Part shown: in pieces, positions 1 through 6,963 of the stretch
Layout of the letters: each line of letters starts with the position of its first letter
Position numbering within the stretch: position 1 is the stretch's first letter
From: DAOUET01 sp034430155
GTDB taxonomy: Bacteria; Chloroflexota; Anaerolineae; Anaerolineales; UBA4823
Length of the DNA stretch: 17,939 bases
Assembly: GCA_034430155.1 (NCBI GenBank)
Contig: DAOUET010000047.1
Span: forward strand, 1-17,939
Direction: 5' to 3'
Translations under genes and position numbers: made by a program
Notes under the pieces: model-generated
What the model was told of the DNA's origin: nothing
What the model saw: only the letters and a program-made list of their open reading frames with translations
Databases searched by the model: none

Positions 1-295
1 ACATACGAGTCATGTTTGGATAAACCGTATTGCCATTCCAGTTATATCTCATTAGTCCTATGAGAAACCAGGTTTCTTCAATCGAAAGACCTAATACATG
101 CTGGTAATCTAAAAGTACTGATGGCACAGAAAAGTATCCACCACCTTCCCCCTCAGTTAGGATAACTTCCGTAGCGAAAGGTCCGCCAAATCTTCTTATT
201 ATGTTTTCGGATACCGCTAATTTCATTGAAAGTTGCTCCATCGTGTACTTTCGCTCAGCACCAAAGAAGCTCTGCTACTCATCTGATTCGAACAT
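1..295 (-). pseudogene. Helix-turn-helix / replication-initiator-like protein, N-terminal part, with early stop codon
   Basis: The reading frame on the minus strand runs off the left edge of the window. A good ribosome binding site (AAGGAG at 304-309, 8 bases before the start) precedes an ATG at 293-295, but codon 7 is TAG (275-277). The same frame then stays open to the edge. Translation after the stop contains GGPFATEVILTEGEGGGYFSV and PSVLLDYQHVLGLSIEETW, which resembles the N-terminal winged-helix region of replication-initiator or DnaD-like proteins of mobile elements. A second in-frame ATG at 239-241 could rescue translation from codon 19, but has only a weak upstream site. The gene lies in the same orientation as the small DNA-binding gene at 583-768, as in integrative element control modules. 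Family assignment is tentative. The early stop is directly visible. Confidence 0.5.
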
Positions 296-309
296 ACTGT
301 AGTCTCCTT

Positions 310-582
310 TTTCCATTATCAGAATCAATGGGTCTAATTTCTAAAGACAATCATATAAAATAACTATCGAATTAGGATATGATATGTTAGGCTTAGAAAT
401 CACAGCCTATCAATAACTACCTAGTCTATTTCAACAGTTGTTAAACCTTGGCATGCTGAATTCTCTATAACTCTATTAATTGTTAATTTGATATTGAAGT
501 AAATTTCTCCTGGGATGGTCCTCTTTATTTTATTCACTTACGATTATGGAATCGTGTACCAAGCGATCAAATATCAAATTCG
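310..582. other. AT-rich stretch without recognisable gene
   Basis: This gap between the two minus-strand genes of the element remnant is AT-rich and shows no open frame with a plausible start and family signature. It probably carries the promoter of the replication-initiator-like gene to its left. I see no clear hairpin, repeat array or RNA gene in it. Confidence 0.4.
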
Positions 583-768
583 TTATCCAATGGATCCATT
601 AGTTAAACTATCACGAATGAATCTATCCAGATCTTCTGGACGAACTCTTACTGAGCGACCAAGTCTGAGGGAAGGAATCACTCCGCGCCGCAATAAGTTG
701 TATGCAGCAGAATTGGAGATATTAAGGATCTCTGCAACCTGATTGCCCTTCAACAGTTTCTCAGTCAT
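583..768 (-). CDS. AlpA/excisionase-type helix-turn-helix DNA-binding protein
   Basis: A 61-residue protein starting MTEKLLKGNQVAEIL. The start at 766-768 is chosen over an upstream in-frame one because GAGGAG sits 7 bases before it. The body is a MerR-like/HTH_17 fold: a helix-turn-helix (QVAEILNISNSAAYNLLRRG) followed by the wing RLGRSVRVRPEDLDRFI. Such proteins act as excisionases (recombination directionality factors) or small regulators of integrated elements, which fits the serine recombinase remnant nearby. The apparent left inverted repeat of the IS5-type element ends about 17 bases upstream of the ATG, so the native promoter has probably been displaced while the ribosome binding site survives. 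Confidence 0.8.
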   Translation of the reverse strand: MTEKLLKGNQVAEILNISNSAAYNLLRRGVIPSLRLGRSVRVRPEDLDRFIRDSLTNGSIG

Positions 769-785
769 ATCAATTCTCCTCGAAG

Positions 786-1712
786 TAATTGAAACTATTG
801 AAAGGACAAATAATCGTGCATCATAATTGTTCAAAACCTGACCAAAGGAGAACAGCTATGAGCACGATCCCCACAAGTGTAACTGAAAAACAGTTCAATG
901 AACATATTCGACCTCATCTTACGACAGCAAAACGTGGTTATGAAAGTAAGATTCCACTATACAAGGTGTTCAACTATATCCTCTATCGGCTCCATACGGG
1001 ATGCCAATGGCATCGGATATCGATTGACCCTGATGCAGATGATCTCAGAAAAAAAGAAATCAGTTATCATGCCGTTTACTACCATTTTCGCAAGTGGAGC
1101 CGAGACGGTAGCCTGGAAAAAGTATGGCAAGGCAGCATTATGAGGATTGAAACGGACTTGAATTTATCTGAACTGAACCTGGATGGTAGTCATGCGATTG
1201 CCAAGAAAGGCGGCGAATCCGTCGCTTATCAAGGGCGAAAGAAAGCCAAGACCACCAACATCCTGCCGATCACGGATGGTGAAGGTTTCATCATCGCATC
1301 TACAGGTTTGCTTGCTGGCAACCACAATGATGCATACAACTTGAAACCTCACTTACAGGCAGCCTTCAAATCCATGAAAAGGTTGGGCCTTGATATTGGT
1401 GGTGCTTTCTTCAATGCAGATAAGGCTTTTGACACCAAGGCGGCTCGTAAAACCTGCTTCAATCATGGTTTGATCCCCAACATGGATGTCAACCAGCGTA
1501 ATCGCAAAGTAACAAAACGAGGTCGCAAACGCTTGTTTGACCAGGAGGTTTACAAACACCGATTTACCAGCGAACGCTCCTTTGCCTGGATTGATAAATT
1601 CAGAGCTCTGTTATTAAGGTTCGATCGTAAAGATGTTTACTTTTTTGGCGCTCACTGTATTGCTTTTGCGATGATTAACTTGCGCCATGTTTTTTATCAT
1701 TAGTTTCATTTA
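786..1712 (+). mobile_element. IS5-family insertion sequence
   Basis: One DDE transposase gene (858-1703) is framed by an imperfect inverted repeat: TAATTGAAACTATTGAA at 786-802 against the reverse complement of 1696-1712 (14 of 17 matches). The implied length of about 0.93 kb is normal for this family. The right repeat overlaps the transposase stop codon. The exact ends and the target duplication are uncertain: TA dinucleotides sit at both outer edges, but no longer duplication is visible. The element lies between an excisionase-like gene and the tail of a serine recombinase, and the 5' part of that recombinase is missing. This suggests an IS-associated deletion in an older integrated element. 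Confidence 0.65.
858..1703 (+). CDS. IS5-family transposase
   Basis: A 281-residue transposase. The start at 858 is chosen over the longer TTG frame because AAGGAG lies 7 bases upstream and the N-terminus then fits the family. Residues about 10-80 form the DUF4096-like N-terminal domain (HTGCQWHRIS, YHAVYYHFRKW). The catalytic triad is visible as D109 (LNLDGSHAIAKKGG), D188 (FNADKAFD) and E239 (HRFTSERSFAWIDKFRALLL). The gene appears complete with no internal stops, so it may be active. It cuts and rejoins DNA at the element's inverted repeats. Confidence 0.9.
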   Translation: MSTIPTSVTEKQFNEHIRPHLTTAKRGYESKIPLYKVFNYILYRLHTGCQWHRISIDPDADDLRKKEISYHAVYYHFRKWSRDGSLEKVWQGSIMRIETDLNLSELNLDGSHAIAKKGGESVAYQGRKKAKTTNILPITDGEGFIIASTGLLAGNHNDAYNLKPHLQAAFKSMKRLGLDIGGAFFNADKAFDTKAARKTCFNHGLIPNMDVNQRNRKVTKRGRKRLFDQEVYKHRFTSERSFAWIDKFRALLLRFDRKDVYFFGAHCIAFAMINLRHVFYH

Positions 1713-1967
1713 GTTCAAAGACAAAAACGCATTGAGGGAACCACTAAATCATTAGAGAAGGAGCGTGGGAAATTGATTGCCGGCTTCCAACAATCCACCT
1801 TATCCAATGAGCAAATACAAACCATCACGGAATTTGCGGAGATGGTATCGGTGGGATTGGAAGAGGCTGAAAAAGATTTTGCGACCCGCAGGAAAATTAT
1901 TGAGGCGTTGGATCTTACCCTGACTCTGACGGTTGAGGCCGAGCAGAAGGCAGTTTATCTTCATTGG
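1704..1967 (+). pseudogene. C-terminal remnant of a large serine recombinase
   Basis: Directly after the insertion sequence an open frame, without its own start, reads RQKRIEGTTKSLEKERGKLI and then FAEMVSVGLEEAEKDFATRR followed by KIIEALDLTLTLTVEAEQK. This is the characteristic coiled-coil tail of large serine recombinases (integrases of the zinc-ribbon recombinase type), with the usual GLEEA..(D/E)xxxRRxIIxAL pattern. The catalytic N-terminal domain and the zinc ribbon are absent from the window. The end near 1967 is approximate: the frame continues to 2201, but from there only antisense to the cytochrome b gene. It is probably the residue of the integrase of the element represented by the two DNA-binding genes to the left. 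Confidence 0.65.
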
Positions 1968-2730
1968 ATTCCTGGTACTCAGCGGTTACCTTATCCTCCC
2001 ACTCAAGCTCCTCTGTTAGCTTCTGAGAATACCACTTCTCGTGGTGTGCCTTGGCATACCAGGCAGAGACCTTGCCGGAGAACATGGAAAAGAAGGCTTC
2101 TTTTTCTTCCGGAAAGACTGCCCCCATATATACGTGAACGATCAAACCGGCGACGATTGCGCCAACCGAGAGCCAATGAAGCGGCTGAGCCCACTGCTTG
2201 AGTACTGGTGGAAAGATTTCTTTAAAAGTCATCACGATACCGCTCGACATGATGCCTATCGTTCCCAGTATGACCACGTACATATACAACTTCTGACCGG
2301 CATTATAAGCATCTTGAGAAGGCAGATCCTTGTCTTGCATAAAACCCAACATCTGGACTGGTTTAACTTTAAGCCATTCGATGTCATCTTTATCTAGCAA
2401 CAGCCGATGTGCGGCGAACGGAACGAAATATTTCCGAAAACCAAGCAGGATATTGAACACCAATACGAACGTCCAAATCAAACCCAAGGTGTAATGGAAA
2501 CGGATGAGATTCGCGGTTCCACCGAAGATGTTGCGGAACAGATCCTGCCACCAAATCGGGGTCAGCCCTAATCTGGGAGAGGAAATGATGGCAAGACCGG
2601 TTGGTAAAAGTAAGAGCCACATTCCCACGTTAAACCAGTGGGTCAGGATATTTGCCAGATTGTGCTTTTTGTACATTTTCTGGCGTAAGCGTTTACGCTC
2701 TTCGAGAGAAATATTCCCATGCGGACTCAT
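1915..2730 (-). CDS. Cytochrome b membrane anchor of a molybdoenzyme (formate dehydrogenase gamma-like)
   Basis: A 271-residue integral membrane cytochrome b561-type subunit. Four hydrophobic segments lie at about 28-50, 74-97, 148-170 and 185-205. Histidines placed as haem b ligands are H31, H79, H185 and H199. The segment EGK-like MFSGKVSAWYAKAHHEKWY (about 214-234) is typical of the gamma subunit family. It anchors the extracytoplasmic catalytic and ferredoxin subunits and passes electrons between them and the quinone pool. The ATG overlaps the stop of the ferredoxin gene (ATGA at 2727-2730), showing translational coupling. The last roughly 17 codons run antisense to the serine recombinase tail, so the C-terminus may have been altered when the element arrived. 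Family is clear; the exact substrate of the complex is not. Confidence 0.85.
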   Translation of the reverse strand: MSPHGNISLEERKRLRQKMYKKHNLANILTHWFNVGMWLLLLPTGLAIISSPRLGLTPIWWQDLFRNIFGGTANLIRFHYTLGLIWTFVLVFNILLGFRKYFVPFAAHRLLLDKDDIEWLKVKPVQMLGFMQDKDLPSQDAYNAGQKLYMYVVILGTIGIMSSGIVMTFKEIFPPVLKQWAQPLHWLSVGAIVAGLIVHVYMGAVFPEEKEAFFSMFSGKVSAWYAKAHHEKWYSQKLTEELEWEDKVTAEYQESNEDKLPSARPQPSESG

Positions 2731-3482
2731 TCTTCGAACTCCTTCTCGCCTTCTACCAGCTGTTTAGTAAAATATGTCGCCTGTACCAGGAAAGAAGCGC
2801 CAATTCCGGTTAAAATGGCTGGCACCAGAACCTTCTTCCAGCCATCTTCAGCCAGGTTATATCTTGGGTCACGCGGTAGAACGCTGCTTTCCAATACGAT
2901 ATTCTGCAAACCCGTAGCATTGAGGTAATAGATGTTCGGATCAGTGTCGTGTTGGCCGGTTTCATAATCTAATCGATTTACCATACTGGCGTTTTTCAGG
3001 GCGATTGAGACTTCTGAATTGGGATCGTTAAGATCTCCGAACATGCGGGCACCACCTACGCAGGTCGCCACACAGGCTGGTTGCTGACCGACTTCCACAC
3101 GTTGGACACAGCCGGTGCACTTATCCACAACTCCTCGGGTTTCATCTAGGTAACGGGCTTCGTAAGGACAGGCATCAACACAAAAACCACAACCGATACA
3201 GGCGTCCTGATCGACCAACACCAATCCGTTTTCAGGATCTTTGTAAGTCGCCCCGCTTACACATACGTCCACGCAAGGTGGATTTTCGCAGTGCATGCAG
3301 TTATAAGGTACGAACATGTGTTGTAGGTTTGGGAACTCACCTTTCACACCCAAGTCATGAACCCAGATGCGGGTGTGGTTCATGGGAACGTCGTTCTCCA
3401 CGCTGCAAGCGACCAGACAAGCGCGGCAATCAATACAGCGGGATACGTCGATGACAAATCCATATCGTTTTTTAATTGCCAT
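2727..3482 (-). CDS. Four-cluster 4Fe-4S ferredoxin subunit of a molybdoenzyme (PhsB/DmsB type)
   Basis: A 251-residue electron-transfer subunit. Sixteen cysteines form four cubane binding sets: C16/19/22/26, C62/65/70/74, C95/98/101/105 and C122/125/137/141, the order and spacing seen in DmsB, PhsB, PsrB and FdnH. There is no own signal peptide, so it is expected to be exported together with the Tat-signal catalytic subunit encoded just upstream (12-base gap). A C-terminal hydrophobic segment (about 213-236, VLVPAILTGIGASFLVQATY) may anchor it in the membrane. It relays electrons between the molybdopterin subunit and the cytochrome b encoded next. Confidence 0.92.
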   Translation of the reverse strand: MAIKKRYGFVIDVSRCIDCRACLVACSVENDVPMNHTRIWVHDLGVKGEFPNLQHMFVPYNCMHCENPPCVDVCVSGATYKDPENGLVLVDQDACIGCGFCVDACPYEARYLDETRGVVDKCTGCVQRVEVGQQPACVATCVGGARMFGDLNDPNSEVSIALKNASMVNRLDYETGQHDTDPNIYYLNATGLQNIVLESSVLPRDPRYNLAEDGWKKVLVPAILTGIGASFLVQATYFTKQLVEGEKEFEE

Positions 3483-3494
3483 ATAAAATCCTCA

Positions 3495-5687
3495 TCAGGC
3501 CGCTTTTTCAATCGTTACGAAAGTCTGGCTCAATGCCTGGCCTCCACTGATTGGATCTGTGTAGGTGACGTGCAGGTCTGAATCACTGGCGCCAACCCCA
3601 TATGCGATGCGCAACCCTTTGGAGAGGTGACCAAATCCTGGAGTCATATAAACACAATCGGGTCGAATCGCTTCTGTGACCAGGGCAGGCAATACCACCT
3701 GTCCTATCGGGCTGCTGATCTTCACTAGGTCATTGGTGTGGATGCCGTGGATTTGGGCTACAGAGGGGTGCATCCAGATTCGGGGATCATCCTGGTATTT
3801 ATGCAGGAGCTTGTTATTCTGGGTGCCGAACTGGGTGTGCTGCGCGACCTTGCCGGTTAGTAAATAATACTCATTGGGTTTCGGGTAAGGAGGTTCCTCC
3901 CAGGTTGGCCAGGCTGGAAAACCGGCTTTTTCGAGTGTTTCGGAATAGACTTCGATCTTACCGCTGGGTGTATTAAAGGTGATTTCGTTCTTGGTTTGCT
4001 CCTGCTGGATGGGCTCAAGGTATCCTTTGACACTAAGCTCCTCAAGGGGTTTTCCAATGGGAGCAAGTTGCTGTTGCAAGTAATCCTCTTCATCGGTATA
4101 TTGGAAGAAATCGCCTAAGCCCAGGCGTTCGCCTAATTGCTTGTAGATCCATAAAGCGGAACGCGTATCTCCAAGGGGTTCGATAACAGGCTGGCGGATA
4201 AATACCTTACCGCTTACGGCCATCAAGGGATCGTAACGCTCCAGATAGGATGATTCTGGTAGAACAACGTCGGCAAACCAAGTTGTATCATTCATGATGA
4301 TGTCTACGTCGACGATAAAGTCAAGCTTGCCCATAGCCTTCAATGTCCGTTTGCGATCGGGCAGTGAAAGCACCGGATTCTGGCGTGAAATGAACCATCC
4401 ATGAGCCTGATAGGGCTGACCGTTCAGAATGGCATCTCGCAGCTCCTGGAAAACGCCCAGTTTGAGTGGAACCAGGGGATATTTCCAGGGTACACCATCC
4501 AAGCGAAGCGCTGATATGCGTGGGTAGGGTGGTTGGGGTGGTTTTCCGAAAGTAACCCCGCTTGCTTCCGGGCTTTCAGCTACCAAACAACCGCCGGAGG
4601 TCAAGACATTTCCGCTCAAGGCATTCAGGGTGGCGATGGCGCGCTCGGTTTGGAAGGAATTGACAAAGTTGGAGGTACGCCAGCCAGGATGGGCCATGGC
4701 GTTCTTACCGGCAGCAGCATATTCTCGAGCTATACGCCGGATAGTATCAGCGGGCACAGCGGTTTTGCTTTCCGCCCATTCCGGAGTATAACTACTCATG
4801 GCGGTTGGGATCTCTTCACAACCGATCACGTACTGTTTAACGAATTCGCAATCTGCCAGCTCTTCTGTCACGATCACGTTGATCATCGCCAGGAGAAAAG
4901 CGGAGTCAGTGCCAGGGCGGATCGGGATCCATTCCGAAGCTTTGGAGGCCGTCTTAGTATAACGGGGATCTAAATAAACCAGCTTAGCCCCACGCGAAAC
5001 CGCCTGGACTAATTCCGAAGTCTCGGAAGTGGAGATTGCTTCTACTAAATTTCGGCCGGTTAAAAGGATGAACTCCACATTATCATAGTTCCGGGCAGGC
5101 TCTTCAACCCCATAAGTTAGTGAAAAAGCTGTAACCATGGCATTGAAACACAAACTGCGTTGAGTGCCATAATTCGGCGATCCGAAACCGTTAAGGAGAT
5201 TCTCGAATTGTACCTGAGAGAGGTTGTGGGTTGAAGAGAACACCATGGCCTCCGGACCATATTGTCCCTTAATTTTGAGCATGTTCTCAGCCACGATGTC
5301 CAGCGCTTCGTCCCAGGAGGCTTTGCGGAATTTACCTTCACCGCGCTTGCCTACCCTCACCAGGGGAGAAAGCAGCCGGTCGGGGTCATAGGTATTCATC
5401 ATTCCAGCTTGCCCGCGGGCGCAGAGCTTTCCTTTAGAGTGAGGATGTTCGGGGTTACCCTCCAGCTTGACCACCCGGCCTTGCTCGACCTTACTGAGGA
5501 TACCACAGCGCCACACACACATTTCACATATGGTGGGGATGTAACCATCGCCGTTGGCGTCCAGGCTGCCGTTCTGACGGGCAGCTTTGGCAACTAGAGG
5601 TGGTACAAACTGCCCGAGGGCTAAGGCTCCCAGGGAGGCGCTACCTATTTTAAGAAATTCTCGTCGAGTTACGACATTATCTTGCAT
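3495..5687 (-). CDS. Tat-exported molybdopterin oxidoreductase, thiosulfate/polysulfide reductase type
   Basis: A 730-residue catalytic subunit of the DMSO reductase superfamily. A twin-arginine signal (TRREFLKIG, R8-R9, followed by a hydrophobic stretch to about residue 35) directs folded export. A [4Fe-4S] motif follows: C54, C57, C61 and C89. C180, in GTQRSLCFNAM, lies where PhsA/PsrA-type enzymes have the molybdenum-coordinating Cys. The C-terminal part (from about YYLLTGKVAQHTQFG) is the molybdopterin-dinucleotide binding domain. The gene has GAGG before its ATG and no internal stop. Neighbouring ferredoxin and cytochrome b genes complete a three-subunit complex, and upstream YeeE/YedE transporters point to a sulfur oxyanion or polysulfide as substrate. 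Tetrathionate, thiosulfate, polysulfide or arsenical specificity cannot be decided by eye. Confidence 0.85.
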   Translation of the reverse strand: MQDNVVTRREFLKIGSASLGALALGQFVPPLVAKAARQNGSLDANGDGYIPTICEMCVWRCGILSKVEQGRVVKLEGNPEHPHSKGKLCARGQAGMMNTYDPDRLLSPLVRVGKRGEGKFRKASWDEALDIVAENMLKIKGQYGPEAMVFSSTHNLSQVQFENLLNGFGSPNYGTQRSLCFNAMVTAFSLTYGVEEPARNYDNVEFILLTGRNLVEAISTSETSELVQAVSRGAKLVYLDPRYTKTASKASEWIPIRPGTDSAFLLAMINVIVTEELADCEFVKQYVIGCEEIPTAMSSYTPEWAESKTAVPADTIRRIAREYAAAGKNAMAHPGWRTSNFVNSFQTERAIATLNALSGNVLTSGGCLVAESPEASGVTFGKPPQPPYPRISALRLDGVPWKYPLVPLKLGVFQELRDAILNGQPYQAHGWFISRQNPVLSLPDRKRTLKAMGKLDFIVDVDIIMNDTTWFADVVLPESSYLERYDPLMAVSGKVFIRQPVIEPLGDTRSALWIYKQLGERLGLGDFFQYTDEEDYLQQQLAPIGKPLEELSVKGYLEPIQQEQTKNEITFNTPSGKIEVYSETLEKAGFPAWPTWEEPPYPKPNEYYLLTGKVAQHTQFGTQNNKLLHKYQDDPRIWMHPSVAQIHGIHTNDLVKISSPIGQVVLPALVTEAIRPDCVYMTPGFGHLSKGLRIAYGVGASDSDLHVTYTDPISGGQALSQTFVTIEKAA

Positions 5688-5776
5688 AAATACCTCTATC
5701 TAAAGGTGTGCCTGGGGATATCTGCGGGCATGTCCCGGTGATCTTTTAGCAAACATCAACCTGAGAAAATCGTACA

Positions 5777-6334
5777 CTAGTCTTCAATCTTCTTCTTCCG
5801 GTATAAGCCACTGCGGTCGATAAGGTAGAACAGAAAAACGCTCATCATGGCAAAGAGCAGGACTACCAGATATGGATTCAGGTTCCACAAATCCGGCAAC
5901 ACCACGCTCCCATAATCAGCCAGCGCTGATATCTTGGGAAAGACTTGTTGGTATGTCAAACCATATATCACTGCACCAGTGAGAAACCCGAGAAGACCAG
6001 GGATCAGGTAATCGAGCTTTCCTTCACCGCCACCGGCGGCGCAGGTACCCGGTCAGTAACCGGTTAGAGCCATGCCAACGCCAAAGATCAGTCCTCCGAT
6101 CAGATTACCGGCAATGTATGTGGCAGGCACATTTGGAAAGGTGATCACCCCCAGACCACGCAGAGCGTACAACCCGATCATGGAGACAACCAGAGCAGTC
6201 ATCATGAATTTGAGAACAGCTAAATCAGTAAGACGGAAGACGTTGACGATCTTGTTATACTTCGTCAAGCCGGCTTTGTTGAGCGACAGTCCGAAGAAAA
6301 CGCCTAAGAAGAGGGCGATGATGTAATTCGTCAT
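5777..6334 (-). CDS. YeeE/YedE (PmpB-like) membrane transporter half, predicted selenoprotein with Sec at the conserved Cys
   Basis: Read through one in-frame TGA (6053-6055), this is a 185-residue membrane protein with hydrophobic segments near 3-20, 38-58, 73-92, 109-128 and 150-172. GTAGGAGGT lies 8 bases before the ATG. The TGA is codon 94, inside FGVGMALTGY-U-PGTCAAGGGEGK, exactly where PmpB/DUF6691-type YeeE/YedE proteins carry the invariant Cys of GYCPGT. The frame stays open for 91 further codons and keeps the family's PGT motif and two further membrane segments, so a decayed gene is unlikely. A SECIS-like hairpin follows the TGA. YeeE/YedE proteins move thiosulfate or sulfane sulfur through conserved cysteines, and a YedE branch is linked to selenium metabolism. 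It is paired, 3 bases apart, with a Cys-type half-transporter. Alternatives are a recent nonsense mutation or a sequencing error. Confidence 0.8.
6021..6055 (-). promoter_or_regulatory. UGA selenocysteine codon with SECIS-like hairpin
   Basis: On the minus strand the TGA (6055-6053) is followed after 18 nucleotides by the loop GGU (6034-6032). The loop closes a 7-pair stem, CGCCGCC (6041-6035) with GGCGGUG (6031-6025), one pair being G-U. After a G/A mismatch three more pairs form, CCU (6045-6043) with AGG (6023-6021). Bacterial SECIS elements have a small apical loop with G in the first two positions, 16-37 nucleotides from the UGA; both conditions are met. The codons here also encode a conserved Gly/Ala-rich motif, so part of the pairing could be coincidental. 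Confidence 0.65.
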
Positions 6335-6337
6335 GGA

Positions 6338-6871
6338 TTAATACCTCCTACCGTATGTAATTAAGGCGGTAGCGATTCCCGAAACAAACATCCCAGCGAT
6401 GAAGATGAAGGCAGCCGGCGCCAACAACATTCCACCGGATATGGCCAACCCGCTGGTACAGCCGCCTGCGATCCCGGCACCATATTCAAGAATTATGGCG
6501 CCTACAAAGGCAATCATGGCGCGTTTCCAAATCTGGGGGCCAAAAACACGCTTCCACTGGAGGTCGTCGTTCCAACGAAGTTTAAAGGTCCCGCTGGACC
6601 AGGCTCCCAGCATACCGCCGAAAAAGACGCCTATCAGCAGCACTACGCCCCAGGTGATGCCGGGGGGCATAACGAAGTTGAAATACAGGGTATTGAAGAT
6701 TTTCGGAGCGATAGCCTTGCCGATCAATCCAGCCAGGTTTTCAAATGCTCCTGAGGCGCCCAATAAATTATCGCTTAAGGCTACTGCCAGCACGCCTATC
6801 ACGCCTAGCAATATTCCAGCGATATAGGGCGACCACTCTTCTTTGCGGATTTGGGTGATCAACCATTTCAT
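6338..6871 (-). CDS. YeeE/YedE (PmpA-like) membrane transporter half
   Basis: A 177-residue integral membrane protein of the YeeE/YedE (DUF395) family. The signature EYGAGIAGGCTSGLAISG holds the conserved cysteine C138, placed as in PmpA-type proteins that co-occur with a PmpB-type partner. AGGAGA lies 8 bases before the ATG. The stop codon overlaps the ribosome binding site of the downstream selenoprotein gene, so the two are almost certainly co-translated and probably form a heteromeric channel. Family members import thiosulfate or handle sulfane sulfur via cysteine relays. Here the first half keeps Cys while its partner has UGA at the equivalent key position. Confidence 0.87.
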   Translation of the reverse strand: MKWLITQIRKEEWSPYIAGILLGVIGVLAVALSDNLLGASGAFENLAGLIGKAIAPKIFNTLYFNFVMPPGITWGVVLLIGVFFGGMLGAWSSGTFKLRWNDDLQWKRVFGPQIWKRAMIAFVGAIILEYGAGIAGGCTSGLAISGGMLLAPAAFIFIAGMFVSGIATALITYGRRY

Positions 6872-6963
6872 AGGTCATTCTCCTGTAATAAAAGTTGTAT
6901 CTTTCGAGAGATTGGGCTGTTTGAGAACCAGTATTGACCTGCAACCAGGATTCACTCGCTTGA

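Noticed and set aside
275..277. TAG read as pyrrolysine
   Set aside because: There is no pyrrolysine family context and no archaeal or pyl-gene signal in the window. A nonsense mutation or reinitiation is simpler.
4533..4973. Plus-strand open frame of 146 codons
   Set aside because: It lies wholly antisense to the molybdopterin oxidoreductase and shows no recognisable motif.
3495..5687. Selenocysteine in the molybdopterin subunit, as in some formate dehydrogenases
   Set aside because: The frame has no internal TGA; the likely molybdenum ligand is encoded as Cys (C180).
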